Assembly: GCA_017522685.1 (NCBI GenBank)
Contig: JAFWYN010000005.1
Coordinates: 186,001-250,000 of the forward strand
DNA from: Lachnospiraceae bacterium
GTDB taxonomy: Bacteria > Bacillota_A > Clostridia > Lachnospirales > Lachnospiraceae
Reading direction: 5' to 3'
Length of the DNA: 64,000 bases
Below the pieces are notes generated by a model. The model saw only the letters and a list, made by a program, of their open reading frames with translations. It did no database searches and was not told the DNA's origin. A program made the translations under genes and the position numbers. Below, piece by piece: positions 9,356-16,974 of the stretch (the first letter of the stretch is position 1; the number at the start of each line of letters is the position of its first letter).

Positions 9356-9384
9356 AGTATATCAAAAGACACTATTTTTGACAA
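9356..9384 (-). promoter_or_regulatory. Sigma-A-type promoter of the seven-paralogue operon
   Basis: On the minus strand, TTGTCA (9379-9384) and TATACT (9356-9361) are separated by exactly 17 nt. They lie about 30 nt upstream of the start at 9325 and just after the stop of the DUF2750 gene at 9418. This supports independent transcription of the array. Confidence 0.7.
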
Positions 9385-9417
9385 TAAAATACAGAGTCTG
9401 CTATGCCTATCATACTG

Positions 9418-9804
9418 CTAATCATACTGTTCTAATTCATGTTCTATATCTCTGGCTAAACCATCCCAATCCACATCAATACCCGCTCCCTCATTCCACA
9501 TAATAGTCACTCGTACGCCATCCTCTTTCAAACCTGGAATCCATTCCTCTAAAAACTCATCAATATCTATCGCCTCACATTTACAGTCTTGCCAATTTTC
9601 AGAAATGCAAAGCTCTGCAAATTCCTGCTTGGGCCATACAGGGAAAAAACAATCATCCGCTTCCAGCCCTAACGTTACCCAGCCATCATCATCTTTTAAT
9701 GACCAGAGTTCACCATAATCTGCTATCTTTTTTAAAAAATATTGGTATTTCTTTTTCATATCTAGCTTTAATACATTTTCAACCTCTTTACTTATCTGTT
9801 TCAT
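9418..9804 (-). CDS. DUF2750-family small protein
   Basis: 128 residues, acidic and without membrane segments. The blocks YFLKKIADYGELWSLKDDDGW, FFPVWPKQEFAELC and IDIDEFLEEWIPGLKEDGVRV match the pattern of the DUF2750 family as I know it. DUF2750 proteins are often found next to SUKH or SMI1/KNR4-type genes and are suspected immunity-like proteins, but no activity is established. It lies 30 nt downstream of the small SUKH-like gene and has a GAAGGGG RBS. The family call is likely; the immunity role is inference only, as no toxin gene is present in the window. Confidence 0.72.
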   Translation of the reverse strand: MKQISKEVENVLKLDMKKKYQYFLKKIADYGELWSLKDDDGWVTLGLEADDCFFPVWPKQEFAELCISENWQDCKCEAIDIDEFLEEWIPGLKEDGVRVTIMWNEGAGIDVDWDGLARDIEHELEQYD

Positions 9805-9834
9805 CTTGTTTTCACCCCTTCCAATAGATTTATT

Positions 9835-10197
9835 TTACAGCAAACCTATTTCCATTTGCTCTTCAATAATTGACCAAAAGCTTTCTTCTTTAAAGGCACC
9901 AGCATCTAAACTTTTAATACTCTCTCTAAACGCTTGCATATATTCTTCCAGATAGTCTTCTTCTATCTCTTCATATTTCTTGTATATTTCCAGCTGCTTT
10001 AAAAATACTTGCAAATCATTCGCTATATACCTAATATTGACAGGCTCCGTTTCCAAGTAAAACAAAACCTTTTCACTATCCTCCCCAATCAAATTCCCCA
10101 CATCATCTTTCCCAATAATTTCAAAACTTCTCCCTTCAAATATCACATTATAATACTCCTGTAACTTTAAAAATTCTATTAGCAAAACAGATTCCAT
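9835..10197 (-). CDS. Small SUKH/SMI1-like acidic protein (putative immunity protein)
   Basis: 120 residues, very acidic. The middle (NLIGEDSEKVLFYLETEP, then FVxxDLQVFLKQLEIYKKY-like text and a final FWSIIEEQ) resembles the C-terminal half of SUKH-superfamily immunity proteins: the 'value of the field' strand followed by a helix holding the signature FL..L..Y. The N-terminal half normally present in SUKH is short or absent, so it may be a minimal or truncated member. AGAGGAGG precedes the ATG and an extended -10 lies about 65 nt upstream. It is probably co-transcribed with the DUF2750 gene. Assignment is tentative. Confidence 0.5.
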   Translation of the reverse strand: MESVLLIEFLKLQEYYNVIFEGRSFEIIGKDDVGNLIGEDSEKVLFYLETEPVNIRYIANDLQVFLKQLEIYKKYEEIEEDYLEEYMQAFRESIKSLDAGAFKEESFWSIIEEQMEIGLL

Positions 10198-10262
10198 ATA
10201 TTCAGTTCAACCTCCTCTAACTTGATTTTTTTATCCGCTCCTACTTTAAGCTATACGCTAAT

Positions 10263-10271
10263 ATTATACCA
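10263..10271 (-). promoter_or_regulatory. Extended -10 promoter element for the SUKH-like/DUF2750 pair
   Basis: Minus strand reads TGGTATAAT, an extended -10 (TGn plus a perfect TATAAT). No good -35 is seen at the usual distance, which is normal for extended -10 promoters. Confidence 0.5.
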
Positions 10272-10391
10272 CATTTCACCATTTCTTGTATAAGTATATG
10301 CATCTTCCTGTATACACGCTACATCCATCACAGATATGGGTAGATATTTTAATGGATTTTTACTTAATTCCTACCTAATTTAAGCTTCATC

Positions 10392-10559
10392 TTCTGCCCA
10401 TAAAGCATACGGACATATGATTTGGGTAGAAGTTCTCTATTTATTCACTAAAAAATTCTATCTATATAATACCCTTAACCATGAAATGGGCAGAATATCT
10501 CTGTCAAAGTGAAAGAATCTTCTGCCTAAATTACCCTCTAACCGGTGCTATGGGCAGAA
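10392..10559. repeat. Three 40-bp inverted-repeat elements at exact 64-bp period
   Basis: Elements occupy 10392-10431, 10456-10495 and 10520-10559. Each begins TTCT(G/A)(C/T)C and ends (T/A)GGG(T/C)AGAA, so each can fold as a hairpin with a TTCTGCCC/GGGCAGAA base. The 24-bp gaps and 26-bp interiors are not conserved. A fourth, less regular copy (TTCCTG...TGGGTAGA) is at 10305-10344. The whole 10198-10655 stretch contains no plausible gene. Function unknown; candidates are a cooperative operator array or a hairpin-rich transcript. Confidence 0.6.
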
Positions 10560-10655
10560 TCGCCTGTCTTCAGCCCTTCATATTCAGGAAATCCCCAGAC
10601 AAAACTCTCTCTCCTTAGCCACCTTTACACAGCCCAAATTCTCCCTTAAACCCAT

Positions 10656-10700
10656 CAAAAAAGGCAGCCACCTTAGCTCCTCAAGCTCAAGTGTCTGCCT
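10656..10700 (-). terminator. Intrinsic terminator after the cytidylate-kinase-like gene
   Basis: Minus strand stem AGGCAGACACTT pairs with AAGGTGGCTGCCT around a 14-nt loop and is followed by TTTTTT. It lies just past the stop at 10714. Confidence 0.75.
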
Positions 10701-10713
10701 CAGCATACAAATC

Positions 10714-11316
10714 TTATTTATTTTCTCCTCTGCGGGCACGGATGTAATCCGCCAGCATAGCCACGGTACCGTCGATACCCAAGCGGCTGCTGTTTATGCA
10801 CAAATCATAGCTTCTGGAATCGCCCCATTTGCTGTCACAGTAAGAATTGTGATACTGCTTTCTGTATACATCGTGGCGCTCCATTTTCTTACGTGCTTCT
10901 TCCTTGGAAATATCATATACCTCCATAACACGCTTAGTCTTGCACTCCTTGTCGCCCAACACAAATAAGGATATCATAGCCTCATATTCCTTCAGCACCA
11001 TCTCTGCACAACGACCTACGACTACAAAGGACTCACCCTTCTCTGCTTTTTTCTTAAGATACTCAAACTGCATCATGGCAATATGGTCGCTGGGTGAAGA
11101 AGAATGTCCCTTAAGGGTTCTGGACAGAAGTACATTTCTGGGCTTCTCGTCAAATTTCTTAAGCTCTTCTGCGTTCAAATTCTTCTCTTCCGCAATGTGA
11201 TCCAAAAGATTATGATCATACAAGGGAATATTAAACCTTTTCGCCAAAGCTTCCGCAATCACATGTCCGCCGCTGCCAAATTCACGTCCGATTGAAATGA
11301 TTAACTGCTTTTCCAT
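10714..11316 (-). CDS. Cytidylate kinase-like P-loop protein
   Basis: 200 residues from ATG 11316, chosen because AGGAGG lies 6 nt upstream; an upstream in-frame ATG at 11355 would overlap the preceding gene. The start IISIGREFGSGGHVIAEALA is the P-loop form typical of the cytidylate kinase-like family (PF13189), which is common in clostridia and distinct from housekeeping Cmk. An Arg-rich lid (ECKTKRVMEVYDISKEEARKKM) and a terminal CINSSRLGIDGTVAML are also family-like. Members presumably phosphorylate a nucleoside monophosphate or related substrate, but substrates are not established. It is 14 nt downstream of the permease gene and shares its transcript, ending at the terminator at 10656-10700. 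Confidence 0.8.
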   Translation of the reverse strand: MEKQLIISIGREFGSGGHVIAEALAKRFNIPLYDHNLLDHIAEEKNLNAEELKKFDEKPRNVLLSRTLKGHSSSPSDHIAMMQFEYLKKKAEKGESFVVVGRCAEMVLKEYEAMISLFVLGDKECKTKRVMEVYDISKEEARKKMERHDVYRKQYHNSYCDSKWGDSRSYDLCINSSRLGIDGTVAMLADYIRARRGENK

Positions 11317-11330
11317 AAAACGCCTCCTCA

Positions 11331-12680
11331 CTAGAAATATCTGACATAGATACAAACCATGGAAATCACCATGACTAAAATGGTGGCCGGCACTGCATAC
11401 TTACAATACTTGCCCCATCCGATAATATGTCCTTCCTTGGCTGCCATGGAAATACCTACTACATTGGCTGAAGCACCGATGGGTGTAGCACTGCCACCGA
11501 TATCCGTACCCATGGAAAGGGTCCATGCCAAGGTATCCAAATCCACACCCTGGGTAGCAGATAAGGTCTTAATAACCGGAATCATAGTCGCTGCAAAAGG
11601 AATATTATCTACAAAAGCACTGGCAATAGCGGAAACCCAAAGCACAATGGCAATCATCAGCATGGCGTTGCCTTCACTAATCTTGCCGATAAACTCTGCC
11701 ACAGCAGTTAAGGCGCCGGTCTGCTCCAAACCGCCTACTACCACGAACAAACCAATGAAGAAAAACAGGGTTTCATAATCCAGCTTCTTTAGTATGATTA
11801 TAGCATCTTTTCCGGAAGTAAGCAATGTAACAACCGCAATAAATAAACCGATGGTAGCAACCGTAAGTCCGGTCTGCGCATGTGTTACCAGCAAAATAAC
11901 TGCTGCCCCGAAAATCACACAGCTGACAGCAAATGCCCTTTTGTTCTCAATGGCCTCAGAGGGCTGAGGATAGTTGACTGCCGCTCCTGTGTTATTATTC
12001 TTTGACAGCTCCTTGCGGAAGCAGAAATAGAAATAAAATACAATAAATACCATGGAAATCAGCGCAATTAAACCGGTATTGGTCACAAAATCCGCAAAGC
12101 TGTAATGGAGAGATGTACCGATGATAATGTTCGGCGGGTCACCACACATGGTTGCGGAACCACCTAAATTAGCACAGAAGATTTCCGCCAGTATCATGGG
12201 CACCGGATTAAATTTAAGTAACTGGGCCAGCTCCACGGTTACTGCTGCCAGGAACAAAATAACCGTAATACTGTCAATAAACATGGCTAGCAACGCTGAC
12301 ATAATCATAAAGGTAATCAAAATAGGCACAGCACGATACTTAACTGCCTTTGCGATGCTTAAGCACAGCCAACGGAAGAAACCGGCCTTTCCCATACCTT
12401 CTACCATTACCATCATACCTGCAATGAATACAATGGTAGCCCAGTTGATTCCTGCCGCAGCTTCTTCATGTTCACCTGCTGCATACCAAAAGCTTGGTTC
12501 TATAAAACTATGTAAGCTCAAGGTCTCCATAATGGCAGGTATACTGTGCATACAGAAGCCAAACACCACTACCAAAGTAAGCAAACCACAACCTAAAGTC
12601 ACATAATGTCTCTTGATTTTGTCCATTACGATTAACACAAACATCAACACGAAAATCGTTACTGCTGCCATTGTTGCCAT
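11331..12680 (-). CDS. ArsB/NhaD-type (ion transporter superfamily) permease
   Basis: 449 residues with about 11-12 hydrophobic segments. Two inverted-repeat halves carry conserved loops: NLGGSATMCGDPPNIIIGTS about one third along, and FVDNIPFAATMIPV plus TDIGGSATPIGASANVVG in the second half. These are hallmark motifs of the ArsB/NhaD/SLC13 superfamily. Such carriers export arsenite, exchange Na+/H+ or import di- and tricarboxylates; the sequence alone does not say which. No ars genes are nearby, so arsenite export is not favoured. A GAGG RBS and a TTGACT-17-TAAGTT promoter precede it. It is first in an operon with the kinase-like gene. Confidence 0.85.
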   Translation of the reverse strand: MATMAAVTIFVLMFVLIVMDKIKRHYVTLGCGLLTLVVVFGFCMHSIPAIMETLSLHSFIEPSFWYAAGEHEEAAAGINWATIVFIAGMMVMVEGMGKAGFFRWLCLSIAKAVKYRAVPILITFMIMSALLAMFIDSITVILFLAAVTVELAQLLKFNPVPMILAEIFCANLGGSATMCGDPPNIIIGTSLHYSFADFVTNTGLIALISMVFIVFYFYFCFRKELSKNNNTGAAVNYPQPSEAIENKRAFAVSCVIFGAAVILLVTHAQTGLTVATIGLFIAVVTLLTSGKDAIIILKKLDYETLFFFIGLFVVVGGLEQTGALTAVAEFIGKISEGNAMLMIAIVLWVSAIASAFVDNIPFAATMIPVIKTLSATQGVDLDTLAWTLSMGTDIGGSATPIGASANVVGISMAAKEGHIIGWGKYCKYAVPATILVMVISMVCIYVRYF

Positions 12681-12742
12681 CTTAATTTCCTCTTTTCCAA
12701 TGTTTCAATTTATTAAAATTTTCTAAAAACAACCTGCCCCTT

Positions 12743-12771
12743 AACTTACTCCTCTTCTTTACAAAAGTCAA
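12743..12771 (-). promoter_or_regulatory. Probable promoter of the permease operon
   Basis: Minus strand TTGACT (12766-12771), 17 nt, TAAGTT (12743-12748), about 60 nt upstream of the permease start. The remaining 12681-12895 interval holds no convincing gene. Confidence 0.5.
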
Positions 12772-12842
12772 GTGATAAAGTATCTTTTCGGCTAATTTAC
12801 GGTAAAGAAATCCTTTTGCCGCACTTGGTTTAGAGATTTTCA

Positions 12843-12880
12843 CAAAAGAATAAAGGCGCCTCCCTCCCCGGGACACGCCT
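12843..12880 (-). terminator. Intrinsic terminator of the GH10 xylanase gene
   Basis: Minus strand AGGCGTGTCCC pairs with GGGAGGCGCCT (small mismatches) and is followed by TTATTCTTTTG, 16-50 nt after the xylanase stop. Confidence 0.7.
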
Positions 12881-12895
12881 CTGATTATTTATGGA

Positions 12896-15058
12896 TTATT
12901 CTTCTGTTTTCTGCTCTTCCGTAGCAGCCTCTTCTTGCTTCGGCTCTTCCGCCTTCACTTCTTCAGAACCCTTTTTCTTTTTGGTGAATAGGATACCGCC
13001 TACCAATGCCAGTACCGCTACACCTGCCGTAACTGTGATGCCTACTATCGCACTCTTGGAGGTAAGGATGGGCTCCGCATCCGTCTCCTGTACCTCGGGT
13101 GCGGGAGTTGCCTCAGGTGCTACCGTTGCTTCCGGCTCCTTCTCCGGTGCCGGTGTGGCCGTGGGCTCCGGTGTGGCAGTAGGTTCCGGTTCTTCCGGTG
13201 TTGTCAGAGGCACAATCTGGGAAGCATCCACAAATGCCCAGTAAGAGGGCTTCGCCTTGTAATCACCATCAAACAATAACGGGCATTGCTTTCTCTTACC
13301 ATTGGATCCACCGCCCACATTGGAAGAGGTCTGCAGCCAGGAGTACTTATCTACCACGCCCCACCAGGTAAGACCTGTCACATTGTTGCCCTTTTCTATC
13401 GCTAATTTCACTGCATCATACATTCTCTTATAGTAAAGGGCCTGTTTACGGTATTCATCCAATTTGGTCTTGTCGGTACCATCGTAAGCGGTAGATGCTG
13501 ACACATCCCACTCCGTAATCTGTACCTTACCTGCCGCATTAGCATATTCCATGAAATATCCGCCCAGTACGCTGGCATCCGGAGAGTTCAATCCGTAATG
13601 ACCCTGCATACCGAAAGCATCCAAACGGGTGCCCTCTGCTGCCTTTACATCATTAATCAGCATGACAATACCGTTCTTCTTCAACATATTAAATTCATTG
13701 TAATCATTGTAGTAAAGCTCCACATCCGCCGGTGCATACTTATTGGCATAGCGGAAGGCATTGATGATATACTCATTGCTCTGGTACACATGCCACCAGC
13801 TGGAGTTGCTGCCGTGAGTGGACTGGCTTAAGGGTTCACTTGCGTTTTCTGCATCTGTACGATACTTCTTACCCTGATCACTGACTGCTTCATTTACTAC
13901 ATCCCATCCGTAGAACATACCGTAATAAGGGCTGTCCTCACCGGTAAAATGCTGAAGCACTGTGGCAATATACCACTCCAGACGCTTGTTCATTTCCTCG
14001 GTGCCTACATAATCCTTGGACGCATCATAATCCTCATGGAAAAACCACTCGGGAGTCTGTGCATGCCATACCAGCACATGACCGCGGACCTTTATCTGCT
14101 TGTCGGGATTCTCCTCATTCCACTCCAGTATCACATTCAGAAGTCTCTCCGCACGGGAATAATTCAGCTTGGGAACCACCATTTTCTCCCCGTTGAATAC
14201 CACTTCCTCGGTACCCGGCACTTTATTGTTACTGTATCCGAACAACGCATCCGGCTTTAAAGCATTGCCCAAAGTCACTGCATTAAAATGCTTGGTCACC
14301 AATGCCATGCAGAAATCATCGTTAATATCTCCGGTATCAATAGCGGTACCTACGATAAAGTCCTCTCCCATTTCCGCGGTAATCACATCACGAAGGGAAG
14401 GTACATCCTCCACCTCTACCGGCTTCTTCTCCACTTCCTTTAAGGTCACTCCGGTCACATAATACTCGCCCTTCACACAGTCGCCCTGACCATAATTGGT
14501 ACCCTGCTCCAAAAGACGAATCACTACCTGCTCCGGTCTCTTTCCGTTATTGAGCTGGAAGGTTCCTTCATACTTGGTCCACTTGCCGGGTTCTAAGGTC
14601 TGGCTACTGGTTCCCTGAATCTCTGCAGAATAGGAACCCAGATACGCAGTCTGTCCGTCCACCGTCACAAAGGGTGCAAAATCCAGCACTCTCTGGTCTG
14701 CAGGCGCTCCCGCATAGTCCTCGCTCAACATCGCATAGAAGGAAAACTCATATTTCTTGCCGTCCTTCACCACTGCAGTCACATCCTGGGCAAAGCAGTC
14801 ATAGGCTGAGGTTCTGCCTGAAATCTTTCCATAAGTAACCACATCTCCGTAGATAGGCTCCTGTGCAGTTTCGCTGCTAATGGCGGCCTCTCCCGCTCCG
14901 GCCAGCCAACTTGATACATCTGCCTCCGCAAAGTCCGGATTGGCAATCAGGTTCTTGCTTTCCGCCTGCGTCTTCAAAGACATGCCGCTGAAAGTCCCCA
15001 GTGCCAGCAAAGCTGCCATACAAAGGGCTGCACCTCTCTTTTTCCAATTTTTCATCAT
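12896..15058 (-). CDS. Secreted, C-terminally membrane-anchored GH10 endo-1,4-beta-xylanase
   Basis: 720 residues from ATG 15058 (AGGAGG 7 nt upstream). Order of parts: a signal peptide (residues 1-32, KNWKKRG then a hydrophobic core, ending TQAES); a carbohydrate-binding-like beta domain (about 35-210, CBM22-like pattern); and the GH10 barrel (about 220-618). The acid/base Glu is E390 in GWDVVNEA and the nucleophile Glu is E516 in ITEWDVS; LVWHAQTPEWF is also typical. A Pro/Thr/Glu linker (about 620-662) and one hydrophobic segment (about 670-692) follow, then KKKK and an acidic tail. It should cut xylan at the cell surface, anchored in the membrane rather than by LPXTG sortase (no LPXTG seen). 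It has its own promoter and terminator. The product feeds the cytosolic enzymes encoded at 22.9 and 33-42 kb. Confidence 0.93.
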   Translation of the reverse strand: MMKNWKKRGAALCMAALLALGTFSGMSLKTQAESKNLIANPDFAEADVSSWLAGAGEAAISSETAQEPIYGDVVTYGKISGRTSAYDCFAQDVTAVVKDGKKYEFSFYAMLSEDYAGAPADQRVLDFAPFVTVDGQTAYLGSYSAEIQGTSSQTLEPGKWTKYEGTFQLNNGKRPEQVVIRLLEQGTNYGQGDCVKGEYYVTGVTLKEVEKKPVEVEDVPSLRDVITAEMGEDFIVGTAIDTGDINDDFCMALVTKHFNAVTLGNALKPDALFGYSNNKVPGTEEVVFNGEKMVVPKLNYSRAERLLNVILEWNEENPDKQIKVRGHVLVWHAQTPEWFFHEDYDASKDYVGTEEMNKRLEWYIATVLQHFTGEDSPYYGMFYGWDVVNEAVSDQGKKYRTDAENASEPLSQSTHGSNSSWWHVYQSNEYIINAFRYANKYAPADVELYYNDYNEFNMLKKNGIVMLINDVKAAEGTRLDAFGMQGHYGLNSPDASVLGGYFMEYANAAGKVQITEWDVSASTAYDGTDKTKLDEYRKQALYYKRMYDAVKLAIEKGNNVTGLTWWGVVDKYSWLQTSSNVGGGSNGKRKQCPLLFDGDYKAKPSYWAFVDASQIVPLTTPEEPEPTATPEPTATPAPEKEPEATVAPEATPAPEVQETDAEPILTSKSAIVGITVTAGVAVLALVGGILFTKKKKGSEEVKAEEPKQEEAATEEQKTEE

Positions 15059-15120
15059 CTTACTACCTCCTGGTATTCTTGAAAGTGTATATAGGTCTCC
15101 CAACCGAAATACGCTTTATT

Positions 15121-15161
15121 ACATTCATAAAGGGATACATGAATGTAAATGCTTTCATGTA
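15121..15161 (-). promoter_or_regulatory. Overlapping inverted repeats in the xylanase leader
   Basis: ACATTCAT (15121-15128) can pair with ATGAATGT (15139-15146). The overlapping TACATGAA (15136-15143) can instead pair with TTCATGTA (15154-15161). The two pairings are mutually exclusive, downstream of the promoter and about 60-100 nt before the start codon. They could be a regulator-binding site or a switching RNA leader. Confidence 0.5.
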
Positions 15162-15192
15162 CCCCTATTATAACGGAACTATTTTTCTTTGG

Positions 15193-15221
15193 CTTATAGA
15201 TTCTTGTGATTTTCTGGTCAA
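15193..15221 (-). promoter_or_regulatory. Probable promoter of the GH10 xylanase gene
   Basis: Minus strand TTGACC (15216-15221), 17 nt, TATAAG (15193-15198). A second TATAAT with no matching -35 lies slightly downstream (about 15168). Confidence 0.55.
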
Positions 15222-15241
15222 TTATTGCTAGAATTTCACCC

Positions 15242-16168
15242 CTACACCAGCAAATACACAAAATACACCGCATAACAGAGGAGCATGATGATGCCCCAGG
15301 GTCTGGTCAGCTTCTTCTTGCCGATGGTGGCAATCCAAAGCAGTACGCCTGCTGCGATGGAGATAATGGTATCGATGGCAAAGCTTGCCTCGAAGGTAAT
15401 GGGGATAATCAATGCACTGGTCCCCAGTACAAACAGGATATTAAAGATGTTACTTCCTACGATATTACCGATGGCGATGTCTGCATTACCCTTTCTGGCC
15501 GCGGTCACGGAGGTCACCAGCTCCGGCAGGGAGGTACCCAATGCCACAATGGTCAGACCGATAAACTTCTCGGATAAGCCGATAATCTGTGCGATGGCAG
15601 TCGCGCTGTCTACGGCAATATTACTACCCCAAACAACCACCACACCGCCTATCAGCGCAAACAGAAGCAGCTTCCACAAGGGGCGCGCTTCCTTTGCCTC
15701 TTCTTCGGATTTGCCCTTCTTAGCCAGTACGAACAGATAAGCCAGATACAGGATAAACATGGCCCAAAGAATAATGCCTTCTGTCAAATTGATGCTATTG
15801 CCCAGCATACCCATCCCCAATAACACGCCGGTCACTACCAGCATATAAGGAATCTCAATAAACAAAGTAGACTTCTGCACTGCCACGGAGGTAATCAGAC
15901 CGGTTAGGCCCAAGATCACCAATACATTCAAAATGTTGCTGCCGACCACATTACCCACTGCAATATCAGCTGTACCCTTCAACGCTGCAGTAATACTCAC
16001 TGCCGCCTCCGGTGCACTGGTACCCATGGCCACGATGGTCAGACCGACCACCAGCTGAGGAATGCCGAACTTAGAAGCGATGCCTGCAGCACCCTCTACA
16101 AACCAGTCGGCACCCTTCACCAGCATGGCAAAGCCCACTACCAATAATAAGATTTCCAAAATAATCAT
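15242..16168 (-). CDS. Ca2+/Na+ (or K+-dependent) cation antiporter, CaCA family
   Basis: 308 residues with 10 or so membrane segments and the two alpha-repeats that define the family: GTSAPEAAVSITAALKG...GNVVGSNILN in the first half and GTSLPELVTSVTAARKG...GNIVGSNIFN in the second. The acidic residues of the repeats (E in SAPE and SLPE, D in ADIA) are the expected cation ligands. It resembles YrbG/CaxA proteins, which exchange Ca2+ for Na+ or H+ across the cytoplasmic membrane. Its ATG overlaps the stop of a 42-codon membrane-peptide gene (ATGA), implying coupled translation. No terminator is obvious before the xylanase promoter. Confidence 0.9.
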   Translation of the reverse strand: MIILEILLLVVGFAMLVKGADWFVEGAAGIASKFGIPQLVVGLTIVAMGTSAPEAAVSITAALKGTADIAVGNVVGSNILNVLVILGLTGLITSVAVQKSTLFIEIPYMLVVTGVLLGMGMLGNSINLTEGIILWAMFILYLAYLFVLAKKGKSEEEAKEARPLWKLLLFALIGGVVVVWGSNIAVDSATAIAQIIGLSEKFIGLTIVALGTSLPELVTSVTAARKGNADIAIGNIVGSNIFNILFVLGTSALIIPITFEASFAIDTIISIAAGVLLWIATIGKKKLTRPWGIIMLLCYAVYFVYLLV

Positions 16169-16293
16169 TTTTTCTTTCCCTCATTCTTTTCTTCTGTTTT
16201 CTCTTTGGGTCCGATGTTTTCAAACCACCAACACCAAACGCCCGCCGCAAAAGCAACTACAATCATGACTCCTACAAAAATATCATTGAACAT
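16165..16293 (-). CDS. 42-residue single-TM small protein coupled to the cation antiporter
   Basis: The ORF reads from ATG 16293: a hydrophobic segment (residues about 4-24, DIFVGVMIVVAFAAGVWCWW) followed by a highly charged Lys/Glu tail. AAGGAG lies 8 nt upstream, and the TGA overlaps the antiporter ATG in an ATGA junction. Strong RBS, sensible membrane topology and translational coupling together make it a likely real gene. It could be a regulatory or assembly subunit of the antiporter, but that is only inference from position. Confidence 0.65.
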   Translation of the reverse strand: MFNDIFVGVMIVVAFAAGVWCWWFENIGPKEKTEEKNEGKKK

Positions 16294-16328
16294 ATGCAGA
16301 CTCCTTCCCTACCTTGCCGCTTTTCTTA

Positions 16329-16365
16329 TAAGAAAAGCCCGGTAAACAATGGTTGCTTACCGGGC
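16329..16365 (-). terminator. Intrinsic terminator after the L7/L12-CTD-like gene
   Basis: Minus strand GCCCGGTAA pairs with TTACCGGGC (16337-16365) around an 11-nt loop, then TTTTCTTA. Confidence 0.85.
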
Positions 16366-16421
16366 ATGATACTATAATTTTACTGTTAATTCAATGGCTT
16401 TGGAAAGGTCTTTACTGAGTC

Positions 16422-16781
16422 TTAGCTATCTATGCTTTCCACGTAGTTTGTGGCATCATACAGGGACATGCCGGTCTGCTCGCGCACCAGCTTAATAGCC
16501 TGAATCTCCTGATTGTTCTTCTTCATGACGCGTACCTGTTCTGCCAACTCCTCCGTGGCCTTGGGCGCCTTACCCTGTAGCTCCTCACGCTTCTTGACTT
16601 TTATCATATCATCCCTGATATTAAACAACCAGGCTACCAGCAAGAAGATTCCGAAACCGAAGCCTACGATACCGCCCACCTCGTCCTGACGTTTAAGCAT
16701 CACTATGCCATAGACGATTAAAATCACAATGAGAATAAAGTAACCAATATATTTCATAATCTGTTTTTTGTTCTTCAGCAT
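16422..16781 (-). CDS. Small membrane protein with ribosomal L7/L12 C-terminal-like motif
   Basis: 119 residues. Two hydrophobic segments near the N-terminus (about 8-29 and 37-52) are followed by a charged stretch. The C-terminal piece, QAIKLVREQTGMSLYDATNYVE, matches the helix-turn-helix hairpin of the L7/L12 C-terminal domain (compare IK.IRE.TGL.L.EAK..VE). Such mini L7/L12-CTD modules occur in several uncharacterised clostridial proteins. Here the module would face the cytoplasm. It is monocistronic with its own terminator. Function unknown; a ribosome- or translation-factor-docking role is speculative. Confidence 0.65.
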   Translation of the reverse strand: MLKNKKQIMKYIGYFILIVILIVYGIVMLKRQDEVGGIVGFGFGIFLLVAWLFNIRDDMIKVKKREELQGKAPKATEELAEQVRVMKKNNQEIQAIKLVREQTGMSLYDATNYVESIDS

Positions 16782-16927
16782 GGCGGGTACTCCTTTTGAT
16801 TTCTCCGAGTCGGGGCGTGCCTCAAGGCTTCCCTACTAGGAACATTTTATGCGAAATCGCAGGATTTTGCAAGACCCGGCGCTTCCTTTCTTTTATACCA
16901 CCGGTCATTTGCATTTTATATGGTTTA

Positions 16928-16957
16928 TTGGTAAAATGGATTGGTAAGTTTTATAAT
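16928..16957 (+). promoter_or_regulatory. Possible plus-strand promoter for a short transcript
   Basis: TTGGTA (16928-16933), 18 nt, TATAAT (16952-16957). The transcript would start near 16964 and end at the terminator at 17066-17099, giving roughly 130-140 nt. Confidence 0.45.
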
Positions 16958-16974
16958 ATTAAATGGAAGAGGTC

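Noticed and set aside
9418..10197. Toxin-antitoxin pair
   Set aside because: Neither protein resembles a toxin; both look like immunity-type or uncharacterised acidic proteins.
10392..10559. Possible short CRISPR array (regular spacing)
   Set aside because: The 40-bp units are conserved only at their ends, not along the repeat. The gaps are 24 bp and no cas gene is nearby.
11331..12680. Arsenite efflux pump ArsB
   Set aside because: The superfamily motifs fit several ion or carboxylate carriers, and no arsR, arsC or arsA is adjacent.
12682..12876. 64-codon minus-strand ORF between the permease and the xylanase
   Set aside because: It spans the permease promoter, has no RBS, and shows no conserved-looking composition.
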